Shown piece after piece: positions 29,781 to 38,852 of a DNA stretch of 41,580 nucleotides. Source of the stretch: a virus; the IMG/VR virus record IMGVR_UViG_3300047471_000628, positions 1 through 41,580 of that record; one strand, 5' to 3'. Both the position numbers and the translations under genes were made by a program. The notes below the pieces were generated by a model, which was given only the letters and a program-made list of their open reading frames with translations, made no database searches and had not been told where the DNA came from. Within the stretch, counting starts at the first letter, position 1; each line of letters opens with the position of its first letter.

Positions 29781-30263
29781 TCAGCCTCGTTTCATGACGG
29801 CGCGGCGGAACAGCGCGGCCAGCGGCGATGTCACCACGACCCGGCCGCCAGGCACGGCACGAGCCGCAGCCCGCGCAGCAGCAAGAACACCGCCGGGGCT
29901 TGCAACACTCTCATGTGCCACCGCACCGGCTGGCGTGCGCCCCTGCACGACACGAGGGGCCCCTGATGCAATCGCATGCCGCTTGCTCTCGGGGTAGCCG
30001 AGCTGCTTCGCCAGATGCCCATCGGTCACCGTGCGCGCCTTGGCGAACTGCTTGGCCTGCTGCGGCGAGTTGGTCACCAGCGTGCCCTCGGGCCGTGTGG
30101 CCTTTACCAGTCCCGGCGGTAGCGTGCGCGGCACCTTGGTGCCTTTGGCCATGAATGCCGTGCTCTTGGGACTGCGCGGGTCAGCCACTGCGCCGATCTG
30201 CGCCGCCACATCGGCCACCGGTTCCGGCAGCGTGCCCAGCAGGCCTTGCGGCTTACGAGCCAT
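29781..30263 (-). CDS. Basic virion-module protein
   Basis: A 160-residue Ala/Pro/Arg-rich protein (start MARKPQGLLGTLPE). The C-terminus is an Ala-rich helix ending LAALFRRAVMKRG. It overlaps the upstream GNAT-like gene by 11 bases. No family recognised; the role is presumed structural. Confidence 0.65.
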   Translation of the reverse strand: MARKPQGLLGTLPEPVADVAAQIGAVADPRSPKSTAFMAKGTKVPRTLPPGLVKATRPEGTLVTNSPQQAKQFAKARTVTDGHLAKQLGYPESKRHAIASGAPRVVQGRTPAGAVAHESVASPGGVLAAARAAARAVPGGRVVVTSPLAALFRRAVMKRG

Positions 30264-30633
30264 CGGGGGCCACCAGCGACTTGTAGAACGTCGGGAAATG
30301 CGGTCGCCACCCCGAGGCATGGGCAACTCTGCCCCAACCCTTACGGCCCATCGCGGTGGCAGCGATGCAGCCCTGCTCGCGTGCCCACGCGTCGATGGTC
30401 GGCTCAAGCGCCAGGCAGTCGTGCAGCTCACCCGCGATTAGCCAATAATACACCGACTTGCCAAGCGGGAATGACTGTATCTCAGCGATGATAACGCCGC
30501 CGTCATTCTCGAATAAAAAAGCCTCGCCCGCCTTCAGCATCCGCACCACGTCGTCCATGCGATGTGTTGCGTGGCCACCGCAGTCCAGCGCCTTCTGCAG
30601 CCGGTGCGCTTTCTCGCCACCGGAAAGGCTCAT
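30253..30633 (-). CDS. GNAT-like acyltransferase-fold virion-module protein (T7 gp13-like)
   Basis: A 126-residue protein with GNAT-like pattern: helix DDVVRMLKAGEAFLFENDGG, strand VYYWLIAGELHD, helix IDAWAREQGCIAATAMGRKG, and GWRPHFPTFYKSL at the end. Similar proteins lie beside ejection-protein genes in podoviruses (T7 gp13 is a known case). It may have lost catalysis and serve in assembly. Confidence 0.72.
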   Translation of the reverse strand: MSLSGGEKAHRLQKALDCGGHATHRMDDVVRMLKAGEAFLFENDGGVIIAEIQSFPLGKSVYYWLIAGELHDCLALEPTIDAWAREQGCIAATAMGRKGWGRVAHASGWRPHFPTFYKSLVAPDGS

Positions 30634-30845
30634 GGCATAACCTGCGTGGTGACGAGTGTGCCGGTGGCATTGATCGCCACGTTCCAGCTACTGCCATCCG
30701 GCGCCCGCAGCACGATGCTGCTGAACGATGGCGTCGTGGTCGCGTCGGCCTTGCGGTTGATCGCATCAGCGACGGCGGCGAGCCGCTGGGTGATGTCGCC
30801 CGAGACCGGCGCGGTGAACGGCGCGACTGGCAGCGGGCGAGACAT
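30630..30845 (-). CDS. Small virion-module protein
   Basis: A 71-residue protein: an amphipathic N-terminus (SGDITQRLAAVADAINRKAD) and beta C-terminus (IVLRAPDGSSWNVAINATG). ATGA overlap with the GNAT-like gene and one-base overlap with the tail protein upstream. Possibly an adaptor; not recognised. Confidence 0.7.
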   Translation of the reverse strand: MSRPLPVAPFTAPVSGDITQRLAAVADAINRKADATTTPSFSSIVLRAPDGSSWNVAINATGTLVTTQVMP

Positions 30846-32449
30846 CAGCGTTTGCCTGCCTTGGCCAGATCGATCCGCGTGCGCCCGACCGAGAACGGGG
30901 CATCAGCCGTGGCTTCCAGCCGCATCCGGATGCTGCGCCCCGACACCCGCGTGTCCATCAGGCCCCCATGCACACCGGTGTATAGTCCGGTATCAGTCTC
31001 CGCGCTGTCCCACGGCTGCTCTTTCGCCAGGAATTTGAACCCGAAGTTGGCGCTCAATGCCGGATCGGTCGTGCTGTCGAACACCAGTTGCTTGACCGCA
31101 AACCGGATATCCCCTTCGCCCTGGTTGATGCTGCCGCTTTCCACGAACACCTCGCCGGCACTGGCACGTGGCGCCCCGTTGTCGGTCCAGCCGGTCTCGT
31201 GCTGATAGAGCGCGCCGCCCGTGCCACCAGGGGCCAGCCCGCCCAATATCGGATAGTCCAGCGTGCCGATGCGATCGCCCGCGGTGCGTGCGCGTCGCCC
31301 CAGCAGCCAGTAGCCCGCCACCGATCCGGCCTGGCCTGAATATACACCCGGCAATACGCCCGAGTAGTTCATCGCGATGTAGCGGTTGCACTCGCCCGAG
31401 GCTGAGTTCTCATCCGGCCAGTCCCACCAGATCTCCGCGAATTGCGGATTGGCCGAGCCGAACAGCCGCCCGATGCTGTTGGCCTTCAGAACGCTGAAAA
31501 ACCAGTTCTTCACATCGCAGCCCAGCACCTGCACGTTGCCGTTGTAGAGCCAGAAATTCTGCAAGCTCATCCAGGCGACAAAGCCGCCAGCGCCGGCCAC
31601 CGCGCGCGGCGAGATCGGGCCGCAACCGGCCGCGATCTGGTTGATGCCGTAGGCGTAGGGAGGCCCGACATAGGTCATCAGATGCACGTCGTTGGTGGTG
31701 AACAGCAGGATGCCCGCAGCCACCTTGCAGGCGGTCAGCGCGTGGGCGTTGGTGACGAGCTGCTTGGAGCCGGCGAGGTTGGTCACGTCCGGCGTCCAGA
31801 CCGTCATATCCTCCTGATCGCTCCAGGCGACAGCCCGCGGATCGCCGCCGGCGCCATACAGCACCACCTGGCGCTGATCGGTGACGATCACGCCTCGGTT
31901 GCTGGTTGGCGCATTCAGGACCTGGGTGGCATGCACGGTCGGTGTCGTTGGGTCCCAGGAATACAGATGCCCGTCCTGGGTCGGGACGACCACGAGCAGC
32001 TCACCGAACGTGTCCATCGACCACCAGTCGGTGATATGGCCGAGGATGCCTGGCGGGCCGATGGGCGAGCCTGTGGGGCTGCTGATGCCATAGATGCCAT
32101 CGCCGTAGAACCCGAGGCCGTAGCCCGAGGGATAGCCGGGAGGCAGGATCGGGGGCGCCCCTGTGGGGGTGATGTCGTAGAGCGCCTGGGTGTCGAAGCA
32201 ATACGCCCACAGCTTGGTGTCACTCCCATACGCCGCCCAGCGCTGATAGCTGTTGTCGTGCCAGGTGAGGACATCGCGCGGCGGGGTGTCTGACACCTCG
32301 GTGCCCTGCAGCAATGCGTTGCCGCCCACTGGCGTCAGCACGCCGCCGCGCCAGCGTATGTTATTTCCGTCGAACCAATGCCCCGATGTCGCCTCGGAGG
32401 TTGACTGCCTCACGATGCCGGGGGGCGGTGACTGGGTGAGCCTAGGCAC
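30845..32449 (-). CDS. Tail stabilisation protein (P22 gp10-like)
   Basis: A 534-residue beta-rich protein with repeating aromatic and glycine strands typical of a propeller (DVLTWHDNSYQRWAAYGSDT, YGINQIAAGCGPISPRAVAG, FAEIWWDWPDE). It matches the podovirus family that closes the portal and joins it to the tail tip. It overlaps the upstream fibre gene by eight bases. Confidence 0.8.
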   Translation of the reverse strand: MPRLTQSPPPGIVRQSTSEATSGHWFDGNNIRWRGGVLTPVGGNALLQGTEVSDTPPRDVLTWHDNSYQRWAAYGSDTKLWAYCFDTQALYDITPTGAPPILPPGYPSGYGLGFYGDGIYGISSPTGSPIGPPGILGHITDWWSMDTFGELLVVVPTQDGHLYSWDPTTPTVHATQVLNAPTSNRGVIVTDQRQVVLYGAGGDPRAVAWSDQEDMTVWTPDVTNLAGSKQLVTNAHALTACKVAAGILLFTTNDVHLMTYVGPPYAYGINQIAAGCGPISPRAVAGAGGFVAWMSLQNFWLYNGNVQVLGCDVKNWFFSVLKANSIGRLFGSANPQFAEIWWDWPDENSASGECNRYIAMNYSGVLPGVYSGQAGSVAGYWLLGRRARTAGDRIGTLDYPILGGLAPGGTGGALYQHETGWTDNGAPRASAGEVFVESGSINQGEGDIRFAVKQLVFDSTTDPALSANFGFKFLAKEQPWDSAETDTGLYTGVHGGLMDTRVSGRSIRMRLEATADAPFSVGRTRIDLAKAGKR

Positions 32450-33167
32450 CCTGGATCTCCAGCGCTGTCACCCGGTCTGCGAGTTCGCGCAGGGCATTAA
32501 CCACAGCGAGCAGGAGCGGCCCGTGATCGATCGCCAGTTGGTCCGGCAGCGTATGCTCGCTGGCTGGCAACCGCTTCACCAGTTCCGGCATCACCGGCTG
32601 CGTGGCCTGCGCCGACAACCCGACATAGGTCACGCCGTCGTCCGTTGTGCCGCCGTCGCCGTTGTATTCATACTGGATGGGCGCCAACTCGCAGACATCG
32701 GCAAGCCCTGCGGAATATGGCCGCACGTTGCGCTTGGTGCGGTCGTCCGAGGTGATGATCCACGATGCGCTGCCTGAGGGCTTGGTCGCGTTCGCGCCAC
32801 TGATGTTGAGATTGCCGCTAGCGTCGAACACCAGTTGGGCGCTAGGGACGTTCCAACTGAGTACGCCGCTGGCCAGCAACAAGAAATAGCAATTCGGAGA
32901 GAGTTGCAGGAGCGCGTTAGCGCCTGACGGCCCCATCGCCATGTTGCTGTTGTTGGCGTAGACGGTCTGGCTGGCAAAGATGCTGCCGCCCGCGGTTAGA
33001 TTGCCGCTGACCCCGCCTCCTGTGATCGGCAGATAGCCGGACGCGAGCGTGTGGATCGCCTTGTCGGCCGTCGTCCAGTTGCTGTTTAGCAGGTTGCCCC
33101 AGCTGTCCTGATTGCCGCCAATCGCGGGTAGGCTGAACCCGTAGTTGGGCGTGGTGGTGCCGCTCAT
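32442..33167 (-). CDS. Tail fibre with S74 intramolecular chaperone
   Basis: A 241-residue protein. The first 135 residues form a short fibre stalk. From Ser140-Asp141 (ITSDDRTKRNV) a Peptidase_S74 endosialidase-type chaperone follows, with LAPIQYEYNG, YVGLSAQ and DHGPLLLAVVNALRELADRV. The chaperone trimerises the fibre and then cuts itself off before the Ser. ATG 33167 is used; the longer frame overlaps the upstream gene. Confidence 0.88.
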   Translation of the reverse strand: MSGTTTPNYGFSLPAIGGNQDSWGNLLNSNWTTADKAIHTLASGYLPITGGGVSGNLTAGGSIFASQTVYANNSNMAMGPSGANALLQLSPNCYFLLLASGVLSWNVPSAQLVFDASGNLNISGANATKPSGSASWIITSDDRTKRNVRPYSAGLADVCELAPIQYEYNGDGGTTDDGVTYVGLSAQATQPVMPELVKRLPASEHTLPDQLAIDHGPLLLAVVNALRELADRVTALEIQGA

Positions 33168-33169
33168 GG

Positions 33170-33472
33170 CTACTTGATCCCGGCCGGGGGCTTTCCGGGC
33201 CATGGGATCGGCGGCGTCAGCGCGGTCTCGACTGGATCGTCCGCGAGCGAGATCTTCCAGGTGGCGCCTGCGTCATAGGGCATCAGGATGATCCAGCCGA
33301 GAGGGCCGAGGCCCCTGCGCCTGCCCTGCCAGCCGACCTGTCTGATGTAATCCTGGCGGTTGCCTTCGCTGAGCACACCCTTCGTGCGCCGTGCCTGCTT
33401 GTCATCGAGCACATAATACGGTTTCCCATCACACAGTACCCACTGCGGGTTGGGCTGCGCGGTGTTGGACAT
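33170..33472 (-). CDS. Hypothetical tail-module protein
   Basis: A 100-residue protein with aromatic and basic patches (QWVLCDGKPYYVLDDKQARR, WKISLADDP). It lies between fibre genes, ending two bases before the S74 fibre start. No family recognised; probably a fibre accessory. Confidence 0.7.
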   Translation of the reverse strand: MSNTAQPNPQWVLCDGKPYYVLDDKQARRTKGVLSEGNRQDYIRQVGWQGRRRGLGPLGWIILMPYDAGATWKISLADDPVETALTPPIPWPGKPPAGIK

Positions 33473-33502
33473 CGAACCTGCGAATGTGGAAATGGTCGCC
33501 TC

Positions 33503-33721
33503 CTATGGTCCGTCTGGAATGCTGCGCGCCAGATCCTCGGTGCTGAGCCGCTGCGGCGCCTGCGCCTGCTGCTGAAGCTGCGTTGTCAGGCCCTCGATGA
33601 TGGGCGCGGAGATCTCGAACGGCATGGCATGCTTACGTAGTGCGAACAGCACGACGTTCCACTGCTCGGCCACCAGGTTGCACGTCATCGGTCGGTTGGG
33701 TTCGATCGGCTGCATTTCCAT
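33503..33721 (-). CDS. Small fibre-module protein (MQPIEPNRP family)
   Basis: A 72-residue protein beginning MEMQPIEPNRPMTCNLVAEQ and continuing as a helix (WNVVLFALRKHAMPFEISAP). A 19-residue truncated relative follows the other large fibre gene (35427-35486). It is probably an assembly partner of the fibre it follows. Confidence 0.72.
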   Translation of the reverse strand: MEMQPIEPNRPMTCNLVAEQWNVVLFALRKHAMPFEISAPIIEGLTTQLQQQAQAPQRLSTEDLARSIPDGP

Positions 33722-33734
33722 GCGTGCTACGCTC

Positions 33735-35183
33735 CTACGGTGTGGTGCTGCCGGTGACGGTGCCGCGCGCGCGCACATTGCCTGACGCATCGACGCTCCA
33801 CATATCGACGCCAGCGACGGTGTAATAGAGCCGCTGCGTCGCTGAACGATATTGCAGGATGTGGTTGTTCTGTCCTGCTGCCGTGCCATCACCACTGAAG
33901 TCGATCGGCATGTTCGCGGCGAGCCTGATCCCAGCATCCTTCACGCCACCATCAACCAGCGTTGCGGTCGAGAACTCCAGGATCGCATCGTAGTAGGCGG
34001 CGCTTGAATACAGGAATGCGCCATATGTCGTACTGGCGGCAGCGGCTGCATTGATGAGCCGTGAGAATTGCATCGCCAGCGTGTGGCACTCCCAGGTCAC
34101 TGTGCCATCAGCGACCGTCGCGCCCACCGTTGTGGGCCATGTCGGTTGCGTGCTTCCAGTTGTCCCGGCAACGATGCAACGATAGACAAAACCGTTGGCG
34201 ACTGTCGGCTGTACAAGACCGACAGCGGTTGCCGTGCCGTTGCTGGCAACGCCATAAGCGTGATTAGCCAGCCATGCCGCTGGTGTATTAGCGCGGTTGG
34301 CAAAATTGATAGCAACACGCCCGCCTTGATGCGGATCATAAGCCGTGGCCGGATCTTCAGGGCCGTTGGCTATGATGTCCGATTCCCACCCTACGATATT
34401 CCCGGTCGCAGTAGCGTCGAGGCCAGTGTTGTCTTGGCTTGAACCAAAGAACTGCCACGTCGCAGCGTAGCCAAACTTGTGGACACGGCTGGCAATCGAC
34501 ACGTCTTGCGTTGAGTTCGGCGCCCCACCGATCCCGCCGTAGCTTTCAAGGTTGACGTTGTGCGACCACGTATAACCACTGGAACCTGTGAAGCTGGAAG
34601 CGCCAACTACCAAACCGCTGACGACAGTGGGCTGTGAGAACGAGGTGGGATTGTTGTTGATCATACCCACCTGAACCGTCGCAAAGCCATTGCTGCTGGT
34701 GGTCATCTGCTTATAGAAGCCCTTACGCCCTACCAGCATCGTCTCTACGATATCGCCATCACCGATATACTGTTGAAGGCCAGCGTTGCCCTCCACCATG
34801 AAGCGGATGTTGCCAGTACCGGCACCTCGCACGAAACCGGCGGTGTCAACATTCCACGTACCAGGCGGCACATAGACTGTGCCATCGGTTGGTGCCGCAT
34901 TGTATGCTGCCAGGAATGCCGTCGTGTCGTTTGTGCCATCCATCTTGGCACCGAAGTCTCTGACGTTCATCCGATCAGCCGAGCGGTCCTGTGCCGAGCG
35001 TGAGGCGGTGCTGCCGGTGGCGGTCCAGTAGAGCGGTGCCCCGATGCCTCCTGTCCCGCCCCATAGCGTGTCCAGCACATCGGCATTGAGATTGAGGTGG
35101 CTCCCCCACTGGTTGATGTCGGCATTGGCGATCGGCTTATAAAGACCAAGATTTGGCGTCAGGGTGTAGTTGGAGCCACTCAT
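33735..35183 (-). CDS. Tail fibre / spike 2
   Basis: A 482-residue protein. The N-terminus (LTPNLGLYKPIANADINQWG) is of the virion-anchoring kind. Residues 55-78 (ATGSTASRSAQDR, ADRMNVRDFGAK) are shared with the 1117-residue spike and begin a pectate-lyase-like beta helix (NDTTAF). The rest is Gly/Ser/Thr/Asn-rich beta. It probably binds host surface glycans. Confidence 0.8.
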   Translation of the reverse strand: MSGSNYTLTPNLGLYKPIANADINQWGSHLNLNADVLDTLWGGTGGIGAPLYWTATGSTASRSAQDRSADRMNVRDFGAKMDGTNDTTAFLAAYNAAPTDGTVYVPPGTWNVDTAGFVRGAGTGNIRFMVEGNAGLQQYIGDGDIVETMLVGRKGFYKQMTTSSNGFATVQVGMINNNPTSFSQPTVVSGLVVGASSFTGSSGYTWSHNVNLESYGGIGGAPNSTQDVSIASRVHKFGYAATWQFFGSSQDNTGLDATATGNIVGWESDIIANGPEDPATAYDPHQGGRVAINFANRANTPAAWLANHAYGVASNGTATAVGLVQPTVANGFVYRCIVAGTTGSTQPTWPTTVGATVADGTVTWECHTLAMQFSRLINAAAAASTTYGAFLYSSAAYYDAILEFSTATLVDGGVKDAGIRLAANMPIDFSGDGTAAGQNNHILQYRSATQRLYYTVAGVDMWSVDASGNVRARGTVTGSTTP

Positions 35184-35410
35184 GCCACCACCTCCAATCG
35201 CGGATCATTCGGCGGCCCTGACGGCAGCGTGGTGGCTGTCCAGGTGCCGGTCTCGCACATCTGCGTCGGGATCGCCCACGTCTCGATGAGCTGCCCCGTG
35301 GGGCCGAACGAGATGACCGCCAGGCCGGCGATTTGCACGACGCTGTATGGCGGCCACGGGCCGACGCCGAAGGGGCCTGCGCCGAAGGGATATGTGATGC
35401 TGCCGCTCAT
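35180..35410 (-). CDS. Small tail-module protein
   Basis: A 76-residue protein (MSGSITYPFGAGPFGVGPWP, then ISFGPTGQLIETWAIPTQM), beta-rich. Coupled to spike 2 by ATGA. The N-terminus MSGS is shared with both spikes. Function unknown. Confidence 0.7.
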   Translation of the reverse strand: MSGSITYPFGAGPFGVGPWPPYSVVQIAGLAVISFGPTGQLIETWAIPTQMCETGTWTATTLPSGPPNDPRLEVVA

Positions 35411-35426
35411 GTCACGCGCACTGCTG

Positions 35427-35486
35427 CTATTGCGGCGCAAGCTGCGCGTTCAACGGCCTGTTCGGTTCGATCGGCTGCATGTCCAT
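35427..35486 (-). pseudogene. Truncated copy of the MQPIEPNRP gene
   Basis: A 19-codon frame, MDMQPIEPNRPLNAQLAPQ, ends at TAG. It matches the first 20 residues of the gene at 33503-33721 and has the same position relative to a spike gene. It looks like a remnant left by duplication of the spike cassette. Confidence 0.65.
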
Positions 35487-35498
35487 GTGTCGCTACGC

Positions 35499-38400
35499 CT
35501 ATGCGGTGGTGGTGTCGGCGATGAGGCCCTGCGAAACGAGCGCGGCGATCAGCGAGCCGAGAGCGGTGTTGCTGCCCTTGGCGCCAGACACCGTTGGCTT
35601 AGCTACTGCTACGGTGTTGTAGAAACCGACGTTGCCGTTCACACGCAGGTTGGTGAACGTGCCACGTGAAGGCGTCGTGTCGCCAATCGGCGTGCTATCA
35701 ATCGTGGTGCCGGTGATCGAGGATGAGGTGGTGACTTGCGTCAGTTCAGTATTTGACAGCATGCGCGGCCAATAGCGGACGCGCCGTATCCAGCCATTAA
35801 AGCATTGCACTCCAACCGTCGAACCGATTTGCAGCGAGGTCCAGCCCGAAGCGATTGTCGCGGCAGCAGCAGGGAAGACGGCGCCGCCATTGAGGCAGCT
35901 AGCCTGCGCGCCGTCCGAATAAGCCATGGCAAACCGATAGGGTATGCCGATTGGTTCTGCGACCGAGGTATTGGTGAAAGTGCTAGCCCCGGCAATCTGG
36001 CTTTGCGCCGACATCAAAGTGGTGGAATTGATATAGACCCCGCACTTGTCGTTGGCACTTTTATAGACCCATATCAGTGCCGCGATGACATTCAGCGGCG
36101 TGGCCTTCAACCCTTCGGCCATCAACGTGCCGCTGGTTGTCGTGGTGTTGATCCAGCCAGTTACCGTCGCAGACACAGCATCAGCCGCGCGGGCAACGAC
36201 TGTGGCAGTCGTTGGGATGTAAGAAGTCGCGAACACACCAGCCGCAGCACCGGTCTTCTCTAACTGGAACCGCGTCAACGTGCCGGTGACCGTCACCGTC
36301 ACCGTGCCTGCTGTGGTAACAACGAAAGAATTAAATGTGCCAGCAATGGCCGCCCCGAAGCCTGTGCCAACCGCAGTGCCTGCCGAGGAGGTCGCCGATC
36401 CAGAGCCAACCACCCACAACACGTAGGTGCCGGACGCTAGTGACGCCGTGGTCTGGGTTGCTGGCGCGCCGCTATTGAGCAGAAAATTTGTGCGCGTCTC
36501 CTCGATTAGAATGCCTCGCGGTTGCAGTGTTACTGGGTCGTAGTCAAAGCGCGCCACATTGTTCGACGCCGTTTGCAGCGTCCCTGTGCTGTCAAAATAG
36601 GTGCCAATCGACGCCCTGGCCACAGTGACACGCGAGTCAAGCACGCCGTGCAGAAAGTCGACGTCGAGCGAGAAGTCGGCGGCTGGTCCTGTCAGCGAGC
36701 CAATCGTCATATTGTTGATCGTGCCACCGGTCAGTTGACCACCGATCGTCACAGGCCAATTACTGGCACCGATCTGGGACCAGTTGCCCGATGTGCGGTC
36801 GGTGATGCCGGGATAGACCGACAAGTGTGTTCCCGAGGTGACTTCGTTGATGTCGCCGCTGGTTGCGCCCTGGTAGGAGCAAGGGCCGATTTGGATATAA
36901 TCGGTGCTATCGGCGAGTTCGATGTGCCATGGCACCGTTGCAAATGGCCCACCGCTGTTAAATAGCACCTCAGTGACCGCAGTGTTGAGGCTCGTGCCAC
37001 CGATATGCAGATTAGCCCCAGTGCCATGCAGCGTGTTGTTGTTGAGAAAAATGCCACCGGTGATGTTGACGTAGTTCCCAGCCTGGATATTCATCCCATA
37101 AAGCTTGTTGGTGTTCCACGAACAGCCGGTGAATGTGATCAGAGTGCATTGCGGGTCACCCAAATAGACGCCAGCCTGAGAGGCGATGATAAATCGGCAA
37201 TTAGTGAAATTATGACTTGCATTGTTCGCCGTATGGCCGGGGAGATTGCGGGTTTCCACACAATACGTGGTGCTAGTATCGAAGTCGCAGTTGGAGCAAT
37301 TCACACCGGCAAGATTATCGTCAACATTCGCCGCCTGGATCAACAGGTTAGGGCCTCCAGTGTTAAACCCGATATGGCAGTCTGAAATGGTTATGCCATC
37401 TGCGCAACGAACGATAAGGCCGTTCGTGTAAGTCGAGGCATTAGAACGCCAGTTCGCATTGTGAACCCAGTTCTCACTACACTTGAAACTAAAAAAGGTG
37501 ATCGCCTGCCCTGACGAAATCGCACCGCCGACCGGCTTGTTCAACGTGACCGACACGTTCTCAACGATACTACTGACGGTCGTGCCAGCTTGGATGTTCG
37601 TCCCGGTCACCGTGTCGGCGACATAGATGCCGGTGGTATTGGCAAACGACAATACCGAACCGGAGGCCGTAGCTGCGGATGTATTTACCGCAGTGGCCGA
37701 CCGTCGGAACTGCGCATAGGTGCTACCAGCGGTATTATTGTCACCGTAGCAGATGGTATTGGTGAACGTGTTGGACAACGCGCCGATCACATCGAGGCAG
37801 ATATAAGGACCGTCGATCTGGATGTCATTGACGTGGGCATATTGCGGGCGTTGCAGCAAAATTCCGACGCCGGAGGTATGCGTGTTACTCGTCATAAACA
37901 GACGGAACCCTTCGATCGTTAGGCCCGCCATGCGCGCTGCGTTACGACGCGGCTGGAACTCGAAAATGTTCCCAGCGGTATTCTGCGAGGTGATCAGCGT
38001 GGATTGTCGCCCAGCGCCACGGAATGTGATGCCGTCGCCAAAGAAGGTCACAGTGCCAGCGCCTAGTGTGTAACTGCCAGCAGGCCAGTAGACCTCAGCG
38101 TAGCCAGTTGCTGATACAGCAGCAGCCAGTGCTTGCAGATTGGCCAAGTTCACTGTCGGCGTATTGGTAGCGCCGGGGAGAACACCCCAATCACGCACAT
38201 TGATCCGATCAGCTCCGCGGTCCTGCAACGAGCGGGGCGTGGTGCTGCCTGTGGCGGTTATCGGTGACGGGGAGAGCGGCAGGAACGGCCCGCCCGCCGT
38301 CGCTGCATTAAGCTGTTGCAGCGGCACTGCGTCCAACGGCTGTGTCGCATTGCCAGCGAGCGTCAGCGGCCCGGTCATGGTGCCGCCGGCAACCGGCAAC

Positions 38401-38852
38401 CACGGTGCCGAAGAAACACCGCCGACGCCAGCCGCCGCCTGCACACCGAGCGTGCCGGGAGAGAACCGCACGATGTCACCGGACGCGACGGTGAGCGTTG
38501 CCGGCACACCGCTGGTATGATCGATCAATTGCCCCCAGTAAAGGCGATTGCCGCCGACCTGGGCGTCCCACAACTCGAAGTAGCCAACGGTTCCCCAGGC
38601 AGCCAGGGCCATCGGGAATTCGATCGCAGCGACATTGGCCGCCATGTTGGCTTGCGAGGTCGCGAGCGCGAACGCGGCCGGCGTGCGGTAGTAGCCGAGG
38701 CCGGACACCTCGATGCCGCGTACGCTCTCGGAGGGAGCCTGCGTTGCAAGGCACAGCGCCACGTACACCTGCGTTGGTGCGGCCATCGGCGCGAAGCCAA
38801 GGGTATGGCCGAGGACGGCCTGCTCTAGCCCGAGGCTGGCGCTGCCGCTCAT
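35499..38852 (-). CDS. Large tailspike (beta helix plus LamG-like domain)
   Basis: A 1117-residue protein. Residues about 1-135 are a phage-fibre N-terminal domain (TQVYVALCLATQAPSESVRG, EVSGLGYYR, YFELWD). Residues 200-223 (ATGSTTPRSLQDR, ADRINVRDWGV) start a right-handed beta helix with pectate-lyase-like coils to about 700. Then comes a LamG/concanavalin-like domain (RVTVARASIGTYFDSTG, RFDYDPVTLQPRGILIEETR) related to the one in the next gene. It ends with a short beta tip. Likely receptor-binding or capsule-degrading spike; catalytic residues cannot be assigned from sequence alone. Confidence 0.85.
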   Translation of the reverse strand: MSGSASLGLEQAVLGHTLGFAPMAAPTQVYVALCLATQAPSESVRGIEVSGLGYYRTPAAFALATSQANMAANVAAIEFPMALAAWGTVGYFELWDAQVGGNRLYWGQLIDHTSGVPATLTVASGDIVRFSPGTLGVQAAAGVGGVSSAPWLPVAGGTMTGPLTLAGNATQPLDAVPLQQLNAATAGGPFLPLSPSPITATGSTTPRSLQDRGADRINVRDWGVLPGATNTPTVNLANLQALAAAVSATGYAEVYWPAGSYTLGAGTVTFFGDGITFRGAGRQSTLITSQNTAGNIFEFQPRRNAARMAGLTIEGFRLFMTSNTHTSGVGILLQRPQYAHVNDIQIDGPYICLDVIGALSNTFTNTICYGDNNTAGSTYAQFRRSATAVNTSAATASGSVLSFANTTGIYVADTVTGTNIQAGTTVSSIVENVSVTLNKPVGGAISSGQAITFFSFKCSENWVHNANWRSNASTYTNGLIVRCADGITISDCHIGFNTGGPNLLIQAANVDDNLAGVNCSNCDFDTSTTYCVETRNLPGHTANNASHNFTNCRFIIASQAGVYLGDPQCTLITFTGCSWNTNKLYGMNIQAGNYVNITGGIFLNNNTLHGTGANLHIGGTSLNTAVTEVLFNSGGPFATVPWHIELADSTDYIQIGPCSYQGATSGDINEVTSGTHLSVYPGITDRTSGNWSQIGASNWPVTIGGQLTGGTINNMTIGSLTGPAADFSLDVDFLHGVLDSRVTVARASIGTYFDSTGTLQTASNNVARFDYDPVTLQPRGILIEETRTNFLLNSGAPATQTTASLASGTYVLWVVGSGSATSSAGTAVGTGFGAAIAGTFNSFVVTTAGTVTVTVTGTLTRFQLEKTGAAAGVFATSYIPTTATVVARAADAVSATVTGWINTTTTSGTLMAEGLKATPLNVIAALIWVYKSANDKCGVYINSTTLMSAQSQIAGASTFTNTSVAEPIGIPYRFAMAYSDGAQASCLNGGAVFPAAAATIASGWTSLQIGSTVGVQCFNGWIRRVRYWPRMLSNTELTQVTTSSSITGTTIDSTPIGDTTPSRGTFTNLRVNGNVGFYNTVAVAKPTVSGAKGSNTALGSLIAALVSQGLIADTTTA

